DNA of 64,000 nucleotides from assembly GCA_023079485.1 (NCBI GenBank), contig CM041090.1, forward strand, positions 37,350,874 through 37,414,873. Direction: 5' to 3'. Origin of the DNA: Archilochus colubris. Taxonomy: Eukaryota; Chordata; Aves; Apodiformes; Trochilidae. Below the pieces are notes generated by a model. That model was given only the letters and a program-made list of their open reading frames with translations, did not search any database and was not told the origin of the DNA. The stretch's first letter is position 1. Every line of letters begins with the position of its first letter. The position numbers and the translations under genes were made by a program. Below are positions 11,089-25,515 of this stretch, piece by piece.

Positions 11089-12905
11089 GGTATGATATGT
11101 TTTCTCAAAACTCATCTAAACCCTAAATAAAAACATATTTTGCAGAAAGTTAAGGTGCCTTTTTGCCTGATATACATCTGCCCACAAGACAGATATTCTT
11201 TTAGGAATAAGAGAAAGAGAAATCTACAAATAGGATGATGGCTTCAGGAAGAAATAATTAAACAGTTGCAGATTTTAGGCTAAAATACGGCTAAATAGAA
11301 GCAGAAAGAAGCTTCAAAAATTAATACTAGAGTCTTGCTGAATTTAGAGGTCTGGGAGCAAACTGTGAAAGAGTAAATACAGTAGAAACAGCAATAAAAT
11401 AAGATCAACATGTGTACTGCAATGTGCACTACCTTGTGAAATAGTCTCCAGACAAAAGTAGTGGGAAATCCAGTGTTTCCATTTTCTTAATGGAGGAGGG
11501 ACTAGGGAGATCCCACATTGTCTGGGGAACATCTTTTTCTACAGATGAGATCAGTGACTTTAAAGGTCTCTACTTTTTGAACCACCTGTGCCAAATAATT
11601 TTGTTCAGTGATGTTGACTTGTGCTGCAGACACTTCCAAGAAGTTTATTATCAGCTTCAGTATCTACTAAGAATTACAGCCCTAACAAGGGCAGTAAATG
11701 AATGTAGACTACTCAAGGCATTTTAAAAGCTGATGGCTTTTACATATTCTTCAGGCTCAGGGCATTTACTCTTTCCAGTATCCACCTGTCAGCTGCTGAC
11801 CTCTGGCTCAGCCCCTGGGACCCAGGTAATGTGCCCTGCCAGGCATTAGGGTTTTGGCAAGACACAGACAATGTCCTGGCATAACCTGCCAGGTGAGCTG
11901 TTCCCTTCCTTGACCCTCCTTTTTCTAGGAAAAAGCCCCTGCCAAAGCCTCTCTGCTTTGTGAAACTTATTTTCTCCCAGGGCTAAAGTGTTCACACACT
12001 CCAAACACCACATTTTCAGCATAATGCAGATTTGCTACTGGTAAACCACAGCAACAGAGAAGTCACTGGGAGGAGAGAGTTTTTCTAACAGTGAGATTCT
12101 TTCAAGCATGGAAGGAGATAAATTGGGGTGGGTAAGTGTTGCATATGTTCTTAACCTGTTATTTATTCACAGGCAACAGCAAATTAATATTGAATTTCTG
12201 ATGAAAGGAGTACTTCATAACACTGCCTCCATCTCAGCAGCCAGATACATAACAGCAGTAGCCCTTGGAGGGATGGAGGCATCCAGGAGTGATAACAAAC
12301 TAACGCGGATAAAATATGAGGCATACACACACACAACCACAGTTCTACCTGAGACCTGGACATTTGTCTAGATTAAATCCAGAGAACCCTAACAAAAGGT
12401 TTCTAGACAATAGATAGGACACCCCCCAAAACCTGTATTGCTTTGCAATAACACCTGCAGCAGAACTGTACAACTTGCAACCCAATTGCCTTCATCATCC
12501 CTAGATTGCCTACAGGCAAAATACAACTTCCAGGGTGCTCAACTCTGTTTAGCCTTTGTTTGGCTTTTCCTCCCATCCTCTCCCTCTTACCAAAGACTCC
12601 ACAGTCAGTAATATGCAGAACAACTGGAGTTCAACTGAATTATAAAATGCATATTTTTGGTCTTGGAACAGATGGATAAAATGTGTAACAAGCTGCAGAC
12701 AAGTTTAGGCGGGTAATGTTTTTACAAACTCAACAGAGGATCAAAGGGAGCTGAGCTCTGTTAATAGGCTTGCTGTTTCCCAGGAGCTCTCTCTCTTAAT
12801 TAGCAGGCACTGCTCTAACGGGGTGTTTATGATGTATTCCACAACATGGCCTTTTCAACATAACTGATTTTTACTTTTGAATTCTCTAACAATTTTGTCT
12901 TGCAT

Positions 12906-13634
<729 letters not shown>

Positions 13635-14187
13635 TAACTGAAAAGAGCATTTAAATGTGTGGGAAAGAAAAATCCATTTCTTTCTGACAGCATTTATCAA
13701 AAAAGAAAGAGAGAAAAAAAAAACAGTTTAGCAAACTCACTTCAAGTTCCATCTTCTAAAACTAACCACAAGAATTTTCACACTGAATTGCCTGCTTAAC
13801 TCAAAATTGTTTTTTTTTTTCCTCCTGGAAAATCAGGTGACTAAAAGGATCAATGTTAAGCCTCTCACAGAAACCATCATAACCTCTGCTACAATCTATA
13901 TTTCCTCGTCTTGATAAGATCATTATTCCTGAGTAGCATTCCCATTGAGAGGTGCAATTACTGTACAGCTAAAAAAAGACACCTATTAGCAGAAATTCAA
14001 ACACTATCACAATGCAGAGGTTTGTAATATTAGCAAAGTGTCTTTCAGTCTTCTTGATAGGCAGGCTCCTAAAAATTGCCATCAGATGTGCACTTCTTAC
14101 AATGATTTCCCTTATTCAAGCTTTTGAAAGAGCGTAGGCACAAACTTCCTTTCCTTCAGTCACTTTTTGTGTGGCCCTTTCAAAAGT

Positions 14188-14800
14188 TTCACAGAATCCC
14201 AGAAGGGACCTCTAGAAATCATCTTCTCTGATCCCCCTCCCAGAGCAGGGCTGCCTAGAGCAGCATCCAGGCAGGTTTCACATGCCTCCAGACACCTCCC
14301 TGGGCAACCTGTTCCAGTGCTTGTCACCCTCATCCTAAAGAAGCTTTCATGTTAAGATGGAACTTCCCATGTTCTGGCTTGTGCTCATTGTCCTTTGTCA
14401 CAGTATTCCAGATGTGGCCTTACTAGGGCAGAGCAGAGGGGGAGGATGACCTCCTTTGACCTAGTGGCCACACTCTTCCTAATGCATCCCAGGATACCCT
14501 TGGAATTCTTGGCCAAAAGGGCACAATGCTGGCTCACATTCACTGTCTACCAGGATTCCAAAATCCTTCTCCTCATATCTCTCTCAGGATCTTTCCAGCA
14601 GGTCAGCCCCTACCCTATACTGAGGTGCATGGGGTGACTTCAGCCCTGTTGAAGGACCTTACACTTGCCCTTGTTGAACCTCATGTAGTTTCTCTTTGCC
14701 TAACTCTCCAGCCTGTCCAGGTCACACTGGATGGCAGCACAGCCCTCTGGTGTGTCAGTCACTCCTCCCAGCTTTGTGTCATCATCAATATCGGGTCATC
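14188..14800 (-). mobile_element. CR1 LINE fragment, inverted
   Basis: Read on the minus strand this is a CR1 fragment: its 3' end sits at about 14188 (the plus strand shows 'agaagggacctctagaaatc') and the body runs up to about 14800. Plus-strand landmarks include 'ctgggcaacctgttccagtg' and 'cagcctgtccaggtcacac', both usual in inverted CR1 copies. It carries indels and stops, and the plus-strand open frames across it are spurious. Confidence 0.82.
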
Positions 14801-17800
14801 AATCAACCAAACCCTCACCTTCTAAGGAGGCTTGTGGACCACAGGTAGAAAACAGTATCTCAGCATATCATAACTGAATGATTTTCAAGCGAGTGCTTAT
14901 TTCTGAAACACCAGATGAGGAAGAAATCCACAGCCCCATCTGTCTGCCTGGGAATGTACTGCCCTGGGTAAAGACACAAGATGATGAAATGATCTCCCAA
15001 CTATCAAAGTTCAGAAGACATCTTTGTCACATCACTGTTTTAGAAAGATGCACTTCTTTTGCCACTGCCAAGAAAATTGTACCAAGAAGGATTTTTAACA
15101 GTTTGGGCAAGTTGCTGAATCCATCTGTCCACAACTAAAACTCTGAGCACTGTGCTGGGTCATTGGTTCAGACAGTCCCACTACACGTACCCACAGGAAT
15201 GATTTCTGCCCTCCTCGTTTCTCAGAAACTTTCATTAAGATGTTGATCATCATTTACCTTTATTTCCTGATCTCAAACACAGAGCAACAGCACCCATACC
15301 CACCAGCACAACACGAATCATATCCATGGACAGGAGCTTACAGACCCACCATGAAGCCCTGGCCCAAGCTTAGCAAAAAAAAACCTAAACTAAGATGTGA
15401 ACCTAAGCTGATGCCTGGACCATCAGGGGTCAGCACAAAGGCCAAGGTCATTTTCTTGCCCATGAAAAGAGTGCTTAGAGGAGTAAGATGATTTAATAAC
15501 TCTTTTTAAGCCATGGAAAATTATAATGAGCCTGATCCTTCCTTTAGACTGGAACCCAATTAGCACACATGTAAAATAGCAGAGGGGAGATTAGAAATGT
15601 ACTCTGCTGAAGGCAGGCAGCAGCAGCAGCACTGGGCCAAGAAATCCTCTGTCCTAGTTTTGGGAACAATCTGGACTCTTTGCCGTGGTTGCCAGAATCA
15701 TGTTTAACAAGATGCTAGCAAAGCCCTTCCATCCTCATAGTGAAGGATAACTAAACACTGTTATGATGAAGCTGTCTTTCCAGTTAAAGCTGTCACAGTG
15801 CTAAACCCAGCCTGTGCACTTCAAGCTGTGCAGCTGATTGGAGCCTCTTGCAGAAGCATTATGAGGAAAGTTCATAGAGAGGTCCCATGGTTCACATCAT
15901 CTGTGAGCATCAGTGCTGATCAAGTTTCCCTAAGGTAAAACAAAACAGAAATACAGAACATCTTGGTACCTTTTTGGCCTATGTGCTATTAAAATTCTAT
16001 TTATGTAGCTGAATGTAGCACACACACACTCACACAAAGAAAAAAAAAATAAAAAAAGACAGAGGCACTTTCCAAAGGATTATGTGCTCTGCAATGACAG
16101 TTTTCAGCTGGTGATTCAGGAACTCCAGGGCATTCAAGGAAGGCCGAATGTTTTATGCCAATAAATTACACACATCTCATTGGAAACTTTCAAGGGTTAC
16201 AAATCAACAGACAATAAACCCACTGCTGCAATGCACTGGTCCTGCAAGCCCCAAAAGAGTGAAGTGAAAACAAAGATGAGCTCAGACAGCAGTGCACCCT
16301 GCTGCACCAGGTTTAGCCCACGCAGAGGAAGCCTGCTGATTTATTCCCCACTCCCAAGTCATCTCATGCCTTTGCAGGCGATCACTACCAGTGATGCTGT
16401 GCCAAATTAGTTGTAAAAATTCATACCCAAATGACAGAAGTGGTTTTGATCAGGATATTTAGCCCCATGGTGTCTCCTACTTTCTTCCCACTCCTTTGTT
16501 GCACGCTCTCCTTTTGTCAAAAATAATGGGAACAATTACTGATCCTCAAAGTTTCAGTGTGATGGGGACAAGAGGAAGAGAATAGAATGAAAAATGAATT
16601 ATGCAAATGTGACATTAATCGTTCATACCTGTAGAGCCTTTTTCAAAAAAAAAATTAAAAAAAGGTCTCTCCAACGTATTGAGTATATGGTGATAAGTTC
16701 AGTCAAAAAAAGGTGCTCCTAGAAGACCAGCATCCAAATATTGTGCCCAGAAGCTCCAACAGCAACAGGGATGAGGACCTGATGGCAATTTTCTATGCTG
16801 GCCACTTTGTGCTTTATTTTTGCATAGACCTCCTGAACTCAGCTGTGTGTTTGTGAGTCCAGTGAACTCACAAAACATAGAATATGTGACTATACAGATA
16901 GATTCTAGTGCCACCAAAATAATAATATAAAACTTGAGGGACTTTTCAGGAGGAAGAAAATTAGAACACTTGACTTGATGATCAAATTTGGTGTGGATAT
17001 ACCAGAGAGCCAGAATCTGCCTTGGTACTGATTTTGAGTCCAGGGTCACTCCATTGAAGCCAGTCACATCCTCCAAATTAAAATAAGGTCCTCTGCTCTA
17101 AAGAGTCATTTGTCACCATAGGCACAACATCCTAATAGTTCTGTGCCAAGTGGTAGTGCACAAAGAAACAATGAGTAATTACTTTTACCTCTCAGACCTA
17201 GGGTTACAAAAAGGGCAGAAATTCACAGATCATTGGACAGCTAAGAAAGTGGTGTTGGTAATGGCAACCGTGCTCTATCAAGGCAAAGGAGAGAGAAACA
17301 TTTGTAATTACTGGATTAGGGGAACAAAAGTAGTAACCAGCAGTCAGAAATTACAGCACAATCTGTAGCTAAACTGCTATGGCTCTTGGCTCCTCAGCTT
17401 GCATGAACACAGAAGAGCTAAGAGGAAATCACAAGTTTAAAAGGCTGGAGAAACACCAATTTACACCAGCACTTGAACCCACCCACCTGTGTTGTCAAGC
17501 TGTTGCACAGAGCAGACCCAGTAGTCTGACTCTTCACCCTGCCTGCAAGTCATGCTACCCATCTGCAGCAACTCAACAAGCCAGGGTCAACCAGAGCAAT
17601 TACTTGCATGGAAATTAGCAGTGGGAGAGCATGTCTGGCTGTTTAACACAATGAAGATATTTTAGAAACATTTTGAGGAGTCACCCACTTACTTGTTACT
17701 CCTTCGTCTCCCGCACACACTCCATCATTACAGAACCCGTGGAAATTGCTGTGTATGGACCACCAGTGCTGCTTGGGAACCACAGCTCTGAGCAGCAAAT

Positions 17801-18259
17801 GCCATGGGTGATTATTCATTCCTGGTCATCCATCTTTGGGTGCACACACAGCTATGTCCATAGCTCCCATCCCCTTTCGCTTCTGCCAAGTCAACCACCA
17901 GTCCAGCTGAACATGCTGGGAGGCTGAGGGGTCACTGGGAAAACCAGATTATTTAAAAGGATTCAGAGCCATAAATCTGAGCAAGCAGTTGTCCCTACCA
18001 ACTCAGGAACCCTCAGCTAGTCTCATCCTTCATTTAAGTCAGCTTGGTTACATATAAAGCTCTAGTATCTAGGACAGGCACCAGTGGTGACAGTCTCACT
18101 GTCCAATGTCCAGCCACTCTTACTAGGAGCCTTTACAGCAGCAATTGAGAGAATAAGTGGTTTAGAAGACAGTCTGCACTTGGGCACTGAGAATCTTCAT
18201 TTTCTAGAGCTCCCTTCCTTCCTGCCACTGGTTTCTCAAGGAACCCTGGCTGAGCTATG

Positions 18260-18387
18260 TACCTCAACTGGGTGTTTGAGACTGGATGTGGCACTTAGTG
18301 CCAGGGCATAGCCAATGTGGTGGTGTTAGGTCATAGGCTGGACATTTGATCTCAGAGGTCTTTCCCAGCCACAGTGATTCTGTGTGA
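18260..18387 (+). mobile_element. CR1 LINE, short 3' end
   Basis: About 128 bp match the CR1 3' end: 'gactggatgtggcacttagt', 'gtggtggtgttaggtcatag', 'gatctcagaggtctttcc' and 'gtgattctgtgtgac'. The copy is 5'-truncated. It is probably from a different CR1 subfamily than the copy at 10947, because its last block reads GATTCTGTG rather than GATTCTATG. Confidence 0.9.
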
Positions 18388-19504
18388 CGTGAATAACCCC
18401 AGGCTCATTCTCAGTCTGCACCTTGCTGAGGACCATGGAGCTACTGAGTACTCAGAAAAAAGGTTGCAAAAAAAAAAACCCCACACTTGTATGTCTTTGG
18501 AGGAGGACACTGCTGGGCTTTCCATATCTAACTCACATATTTCCTTTCTAAACATGAAACTAAGCCTCTGCTAGCACAAGATGGTCCCCAGCTGGGTACC
18601 TGGCTGGGCCCAGGGCTTCCCTGACAAAGCAAGTTCAACATCCAGGCAGCACTGCTAACATTCCTGCCTTTGAAGAGTATCATAGGTGCTAATACTTTCC
18701 TTAAAGCCTCAGCTACAGGAGTAGTATGTAAGAAAAACCAAAAGATTTCCCCAATTTGATATCTTAGAACTGGGAAGGGCAATCTTAGTGGGTCACACGT
18801 CAAAGAACAGCAAAGTCTTCAGAATCAGGATCTCCTTGTACCAAACAGAGCTCACCACAAGAAGTTGAAAAGAGAAAAGGTGAATGATAACCAGTAAGTT
18901 AGATGTTACAAACACTCCCTTCCTGCTCATTTCTACCCAGGAAAGTCAGATTCTGAATTTGAAGCAAATTCTTCCTTATCAACACTCCTCTTGGAAGAGC
19001 TCCCTTCCCAAGCAACTGCCATGCTAGAAACAGCATTTCCTGGCTTCCCAGCCCCAGCCCAGGCTCCAGGTTTCTACATTCACCATATGACATGCTGTGT
19101 TAGCCCAGGGTTTAATCTATTATCTCATGTTGCTGTCCTTTAAAAGCATTAGCATTTCCTACACACATATTCCATATTGGCCTTACCAGTATCAAAATGC
19201 TATGTTGAAATTTAAACTAAATACAGAGATGATACTCTTAAATAGCTCTTAGTTCCAACTCACCAAGCTGATTTTATTTGAACAGAAAAAGCAGGCTGTG
19301 ACTTTAAGCTTCCATTGTAATTAATTATTACAACACATTCCTCTGCCGTATCAGATTTAGCACCTCGTTAATGTGTGTGGTATTTCGCTTGTACAGCACA
19401 GTTGTAGTTAAAGTTGAATTAGTGTTTCCATTATAAACCCATGTTTTCAAAGGTTTATTACTCAGACACAGAAGATTTAGTCTGAAATGAAAATTGCCAT
19501 CTAC

Positions 19505-19528
19505 TGTGTCAGCTGAGAAGCTGACACA
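19505..19528. repeat. Perfect 10-bp hairpin with GAGA loop
   Basis: TGTGTCAGCT, then GAGA, then AGCTGACACA: a perfect 10-bp stem with a 4-nt loop. Each arm carries TGTCA/TGACA, a MEIS/TGIF-type core, and the left arm plus loop contains CAGCTG, an E-box. It lies in an AT-rich block (about 19200-19620) that looks like conserved non-coding DNA, 1.3 kb from the transmembrane exon's donor. Confidence 0.6.
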
Positions 19529-20832
19529 ATTTGTGTCCTTCAAAATTTGAAAGGAAAAAAATACAAAGAGCAAGCCACCCTGTTTATTAATAATTCACAT
19601 TTTAAAAAGCATTGCAAATACATGTTTACATGATAGCCTGTGACAGCTCCATAGAATGTCAACGCCCACATGCTCCTGGGAGAAGTGTCTTCTTAAAAAC
19701 CGAAATAAAAGCCACATTTTTACACCACTTGAAGGGAAGTGAAGAGAAGGGAAGAAAAAATTAAAAATAATATCAACAAAGGAAACTTACTGGGGGGAAA
19801 AAAAATGCCAACAACAAAAAAACCCCATAGGCTTTGTTTAGAAACATTAAAGTTAGAACTTTCAGTGAGGGATGGGGATGGGAATAACTTCAATTACTTT
19901 TAACTTTTTGCTGCCTTTTCCTGGCTCACAGATGTGGTTTAGCAAAAAACCACAAGTCCCACTGACTTCCCATCACATGTGGCATCCAAGCCTGCAACTC
20001 TCCACAAATCCTGGGCCTTAAGGTGTGACCAGACCATGCCCTTTGCAAGAGCCCTGCTGCACTCTGTGCTGCTGCACCCTGTGCTTGCTGTACAAGGCAA
20101 AATGTACAAGAAAAAACCCTCCAACAGCTCCAGGCTTTGCAATTGTGCCCCTCCACAATTAGCTTTGAGACTGAAGCACTTAGAGGCAGATGTTTCAATG
20201 GGGAGGCTTCTGAGACCTCATCTTGGCTGATTACTTTAATAATTATACACTTATGACATGCAAATTTACTGTATGAGTAAATTACCAATTCTGTATTATG
20301 AGCACTACCAGAATGGATCCTTTTTTGATGGCTAAGAATCATTAAAATTTTGCTTTTGTAACACAGTCAAATCCCCAGTTATTTTGACGCCAGGACTCAT
20401 GGGTTTACCCAAGAAAAAATATTTCCAGACAAAAACAAACACATGAAAGAGCATGTAATAGCTACTACAAGTAAACCAGGACAGGTATATCCTTTGTGAG
20501 CAGAAAGGCAGTCTCATTACTCAGAACTGCTAAGATTTTGCTTTTGACTGGATTAATAAAACACTCCCACAACAGAGCATGGCGAGTGTGGTTTTTTTGC
20601 TCCAGTGTTTCCATCCATTTTACAAGAGATTATTCCAGACAATGAAGATAATAAGAGCACAGCAGCAATTGCATATCCATTTCATCAAGTTTTGGAGGTT
20701 ACTATAGTCTATCCAAAACCCTGATGTTTTCCATACAAATAACCCAGGACAGCAAATGAGTCTCTCCTCCCAGCAATCAGAGCCTCAAGAAGATTCTGTA
20801 CATCAAAGGCAGTATAATACCGTGATACTTAC

Positions 20833-21012
20833 CAAGGCTCTCATGAACTCTGGACTTTTCTTTGTTGTGCTTGCTTCTCCCTTGTTGCTTCAGGCACAGG
20901 AGCCCACATCTCTATTCCAAGTAGAGCTTCTTGTTGATGAAATGGAAGAGGACTGCAGGGAGAATAATGGAGATACCAAGTGCAGACAAAACCCCAAAGG
21001 CCTCAGGAATAA
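20833..21012 (-). CDS. SYT16: SYT16 transmembrane exon, interrupted by an in-frame TAG
   Basis: This 180-nt exon has a long pyrimidine tract and TAG acceptor before 21012 and a strong donor, CTTG|GTAAGT, at 20833. It is symmetric (phase 1 at both ends). Completing the first codon as Val, the frame reads VIPEAFGVLSALG, then a hydrophobic run (about residues 6-25, with one proline), then FINKKLYLE. This closely resembles the membrane anchor of SYT14 (pattern PEA-G-LSA-G--II, then INKK). At residue 34, positions 20912-20914, the frame has TAG, then 26 more open codons to the donor. Those codons weakly align with the SYT14 juxtamembrane region. Either the membrane form has been lost in this lineage, the site is a sequencing error or polymorphism, or the exon makes only a short membrane peptide or an NMD target. 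The exon is real by homology and splice sites; its present use is unknown. Confidence 0.62.
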
Positions 21013-21959
21013 CTAGGATCAGTAAGTCAGAAATAAAACAGCAGTGAAAACAGGAAAAACTGTCCAGAAAAAGATGTAGTTCAGACACATCTGTATATGT
21101 GGCTCTTCTTCCCCATCTTGTCCCCAGAAGAAACAGCAATGAAATTCAGCAGAACTTGGACTTGTGTTAAATGGATACAACATCTTCAATGGGCAAGTCT
21201 ACTGAGGGCATCAACAACATTACACACCAAGCTGGGGTTATGGAAAGATTCATAACTGATTTTAATAAACTTCTATCAATGCAGAATCCCACCAGCTTCA
21301 AGAGACACACTCTCAATCTATACTTCAATGAGGATCCAGCCATGGAACAGCACTTGATCATAACCCACTTCTGCACGGCTCGCAGTAAATTTTCACAGGA
21401 GGCTGTGGGGAGGATTAGCCCAGGGGCTGAGAGGCCCAAACATCTCCTTCACAATTTGTGTATTTTCTCTAAAACCATCAGATTACACCATAATGGTCCT
21501 CACTAACTTCATTACATTTTCTAAGAACCAGGTTAATGTATGGCCTATGATCCTCATTCAGCTGTTATTTTACCCTTAAGTAAAAAGTATATTACTGTCT
21601 GACATAATTGCCATCCTTTGTTGCAAAAGACCAGCCTCCAGCTCAGATAATCCAGTTTAGCTCCTGTGGTGTCATGTTTGGCCACATATAACAGAGCACA
21701 GTGGTTTGGCACCAGCTGACAACCTAGTCCTATACATCAACATCCCTGTGTCAAACAGTAGAGAAAGTCTTATTTCAATTTATCCCTTTCTGACTGTACC
21801 ACTGGGTCTGCAACAAACCACAGGCGCCAGCAAAAAGCTTTTAAAGCCATTTCACCTCTCTCACACATATCAAAATGCCAAAACAAGGGACAAACACTAC
21901 ATACATCATCCAATGTGGATGGCAAGGGCACACACGTCAAAAACTGTAAGTGCCATCTG

Positions 21960-22015
21960 AAAAAAGAAAAAGAAAAAAAAAAAAGAAAAAATGAAAAAGA
22001 AAAAAAAGAGTAAAA
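21960..22015 (+). repeat. A-rich tract with G interruptions
   Basis: Runs of A broken by single G bases. It could be an old poly(A) tail or a degenerating simple repeat. No retrotransposed gene was recognised beside it. Confidence 0.8.
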
Positions 22016-23061
22016 ATTGGCTTGTTATTCTGGTAATTACTTCACTAGGAAGGGGTGAAGTTCATTTGTTCAATTCAAGTCAAAGACACCATAAAAATGA
22101 AACATCAGCAGCATCAGTGGCACACCAGGGACGCCTGTGATTTCAAAGCTGTAGCTCACAGATGAGATGAGCAGGAGGAAAGGATGTAAACAGAGCCAGC
22201 CTTGCCTGTGAAACATCCCACTGGGAGCTTACAACATTTGACTCAGCACAAGACTTAGGCTGGAAAAGCTACACTGTCTCTGGTTACAGCCTTGATGGTA
22301 CACAGCAGGACTGCAACCCAGGCAATTAAAAGAAAAACTAAATTAATACAAGCTAATATGCCTCAACTGGAAGCAGAAGTCACCAGTGCATAGCAGTAGC
22401 CCACATGCAAAACAGACAAGTGTTTGGGACTGACCACAAAAGAAAATGACTTACACAAACTCCAGAGGTGGCTCTGACCTTGCTCACTCCAGCCTAAGGA
22501 AGGCACAGAAATATGTGCAGAATTACAGCAGATTAAACGATGACAAGATCAAGTCTACATTTCCATTGCTCTCTTCTACATGGGCACAGTCACTTCCCTA
22601 GTGATTAATTCTGTATGCCCCTTGTGCCATACCAGCACTAAGCAGGGTCCAGGAAGGCAGTGGGTGTTCCCAACAAGACTGAAATTTTGTGCCACAGCTT
22701 CCCTGGGTAATATGGCACATATCCCCTACACACCTCAGCCCAAGGAACAGGGCTGGGGATATGAGTGGCTGAGTGATCACTCTGGCTATTTTCAGAAGCT
22801 GAAGTCACCACTAAGTGGCTGTTGGAGCCAAGTGTAAATCAAAGTATCTGAGTTTGCTTTAAAGTAGCCATAACCCTAGAGAATACAAGACAGCCTGGCT
22901 TGGTTGCATCACCAACTCTCAGAATTATCATGGCTGGAAAATTGCCTTCTCCTTTTCTTGGGCGTAGCATAAGCAGGCAGAAGGATTATGCTCTACATTA
23001 CATATAAAACACTTGGAATCACCACATCTCAGCACACAAGTATGTGCACAGGCTCACATGA

Positions 23062-23080
23062 GTGTGTGTGTGTGTGTGTG
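23062..23080 (+). repeat. (GT)n microsatellite
   Basis: Nineteen bases of alternating GT. Confidence 0.95.
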
Positions 23081-25496
23081 AATTTAGAGCAGATGTGCAG
23101 CAAGCTGATGATCATGTTTTGAAGGGTCTAGATGAGTTATTTCTTTGCAAAGTGTGTGATGTAGAAGGGTGGCAAGGATAGTTAAACTTTTTTATAAAAT
23201 CTCAACTCTGAGCCCAAGGAGATGCCAGGGTTTCCCCCTCTCAGACTGGGCACAAACAAGCCACAAATACTTTTAAACACAAAATTTCCAACATGTGCTT
23301 AAACACGCTACATGACCCCAGCTGCAGAAATCCTGAAAATACTTTTCTCCAACAGACCTGCACAGAGGAAAAAGCAAACCCTTAACTAGACAAAGCATCC
23401 TAAAAGGAAGTTTGAAGACAAATGATCAGTCGCTATCAACTTGGCTCTAAAGGATCTCGGACTGACAGAACATTAACATTGCCCTTCTACTTTTGTTTCC
23501 TTCCTGGTCAGCAACAGAGCAACAAGAAAGTAGCAGCACAGTGGTGTAGGACTTGGGACAACCCTTTAGGCTTCCTGTACTCCCTGGGGCAGAGATGTAA
23601 AAAGCATCTCCTGTCTGAGCTCACAAACATTCGAGCATCAGATTCTAGTAAGAAGCTGTCAAAGTTGAACAATAACAACTAATAAGGGAGATTTGAGGAG
23701 CACAGGTAAGAAGGGGCTGCACAGACCCCTGCCCCTACATCCTGAACTACAAGGCTATCAGCCAGCAACCAGCAGGGGCTGAGACCCCTGCACGACTCCT
23801 CCCTTCACTGTAAGCACCATGCAATGAGGAAAGGTGCTCCAGAAAGACCACCACAGCTCTGGCAGGAACTGGCACCTCTCACACAGATGGGTCCTACAGT
23901 CAACCTCTCCCAACAAGGTTCTGCCTGACCACGAGGAGGTGGCTGGGACTCCTGCAACACAAGACAAAGGAGCTTGTGCCTCCTGTCCCACTGCTTTAAG
24001 TAGAAGTCTCCTCTCCTCCTCCCACACATGATCTGTGCCAATCCTAGAGGTTTGTGCCACAGCATCTCAGAGGGAGAGCTGTGATTTTTGCACCTGAGCA
24101 TCGTCTCCCATACGTGGGTAGGAACGTTACAGTCTGTGCACCTGGCTCCAGCTGGAAGCTGCTGTCCCTCTGTGAAGGGAGTTGTGCTGGCTCTCTGCTC
24201 CTTCCTCATCAAGAGAAAAACATGCTGCACCTGCATACAGTCCTGACCAGGTGACCCAGCTCTCCTCGCAAGCTGAAACTTGAGAGCAGAACTTTCTCTG
24301 CAGACTTGAAACTCTAGGCTATGATTACGTCTGGGAAATCACTGTAAAACAGCTCTGTTCTGGGTTGTGGTGGGATGTCTGGGCCAGGGAGGGTGTTGAG
24401 GGAGAGCAGCAGAAATGCATGCATATTACTCATGTTACAGCATTGCTTGAGCATGTCAGGGTTTCTCATAAAAGTAAAATTTCTAGCTCTACAGCAACAG
24501 ATTATAATGTACCTGAAGGAATGAAGAGGAGACATTGTGAAGTATTCAGCTATTGGTTCCAGGGAAGGAGCTGGCCACCACTTCCTTTGGGATATGAACC
24601 ATCCCTGCACTCACTTATTTTTAAGCTAAGAGATTAATGCCTAGGTGCCTTTATGTAGTGCCACAGTGGGTCCACACATCCTGGTGTCACAGGTAAGAGC
24701 ACAAGCCAAAAAATGGTGTTTGTACTTCTGACAAGCTGTAGGCACAGGTAACTGCTCAGGCTTCTCTGCTCTACACCACTTAATAAAAAACAAGGGATGC
24801 AGAGTGAAGGGCCCCAAGCTAGAAAAGAGGAGATCGGAGGTGGAAGGAAGATCAACAGAAGACATCTGACAGAGGACACGGGAAGTACAAGAAGTCAGGA
24901 TGCTGTTTCTCCTCCAACCTCTCCCCACATGCTACCTCCACACCGCATGATGACTTCAGGTGAGCATCTGTCTGGAAGGGCAGGAGGGAAGTATTGGCCA
25001 CACTGTTACATGCATGGAATCTGGCTGGGTATTTGGCTTGTAGGAGGTTTTACAACAATGCTCCTGGCAGACTTGGGTCCTCCAGACAGACCAGGACCAG
25101 GACAATGAATAGAAGTGTCATATTAACTTCACTTGGAGAGTCTCCAATTAACAAAACTTCAATCCATTCTGCTTCACAAGGGTTAAATTTTGCACAAAAT
25201 CCTATTCCAGACAATGACTCTTTAATCCCATTTGATACCAAGCTTCCTGCAAAAGGAATGTACTTTTTAATTACAAGAAAAACCAAACCAAACCAAAACA
25301 TAAATTGTCTGTTTTACTGTCTGTGCTAATTACATTTCATTATATATTTGGAGTAAGCTATGATTTTCCTGCTGGTTCCCATGACATTCTTCATTATCAA
25401 CCACTAATTGTCTAGCGTGCACACTGCATTGTGAACCAAGTAGGCTGATGCGTGGGCAGAAGTTCTGGAGAAAGCTGCAAGGCAGAAGAAGTGCAC

Positions 25497-25515
25497 ATTA
25501 TTATTATTATTATTA
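25497..25515 (+). repeat. (ATT)n microsatellite
   Basis: About six ATT units at the edge of a possible conserved non-coding block (about 25320-25560). Confidence 0.95.

Noticed and set aside
16699..17076. 125-codon minus-strand open frame with a hydrophobic stretch
   Set aside because: No family resemblance or supporting splice context; likely chance.
21960..22015. A-rich tract as the tail of a processed pseudogene
   Set aside because: No recognisable gene sequence precedes it and no target-site duplication was found.
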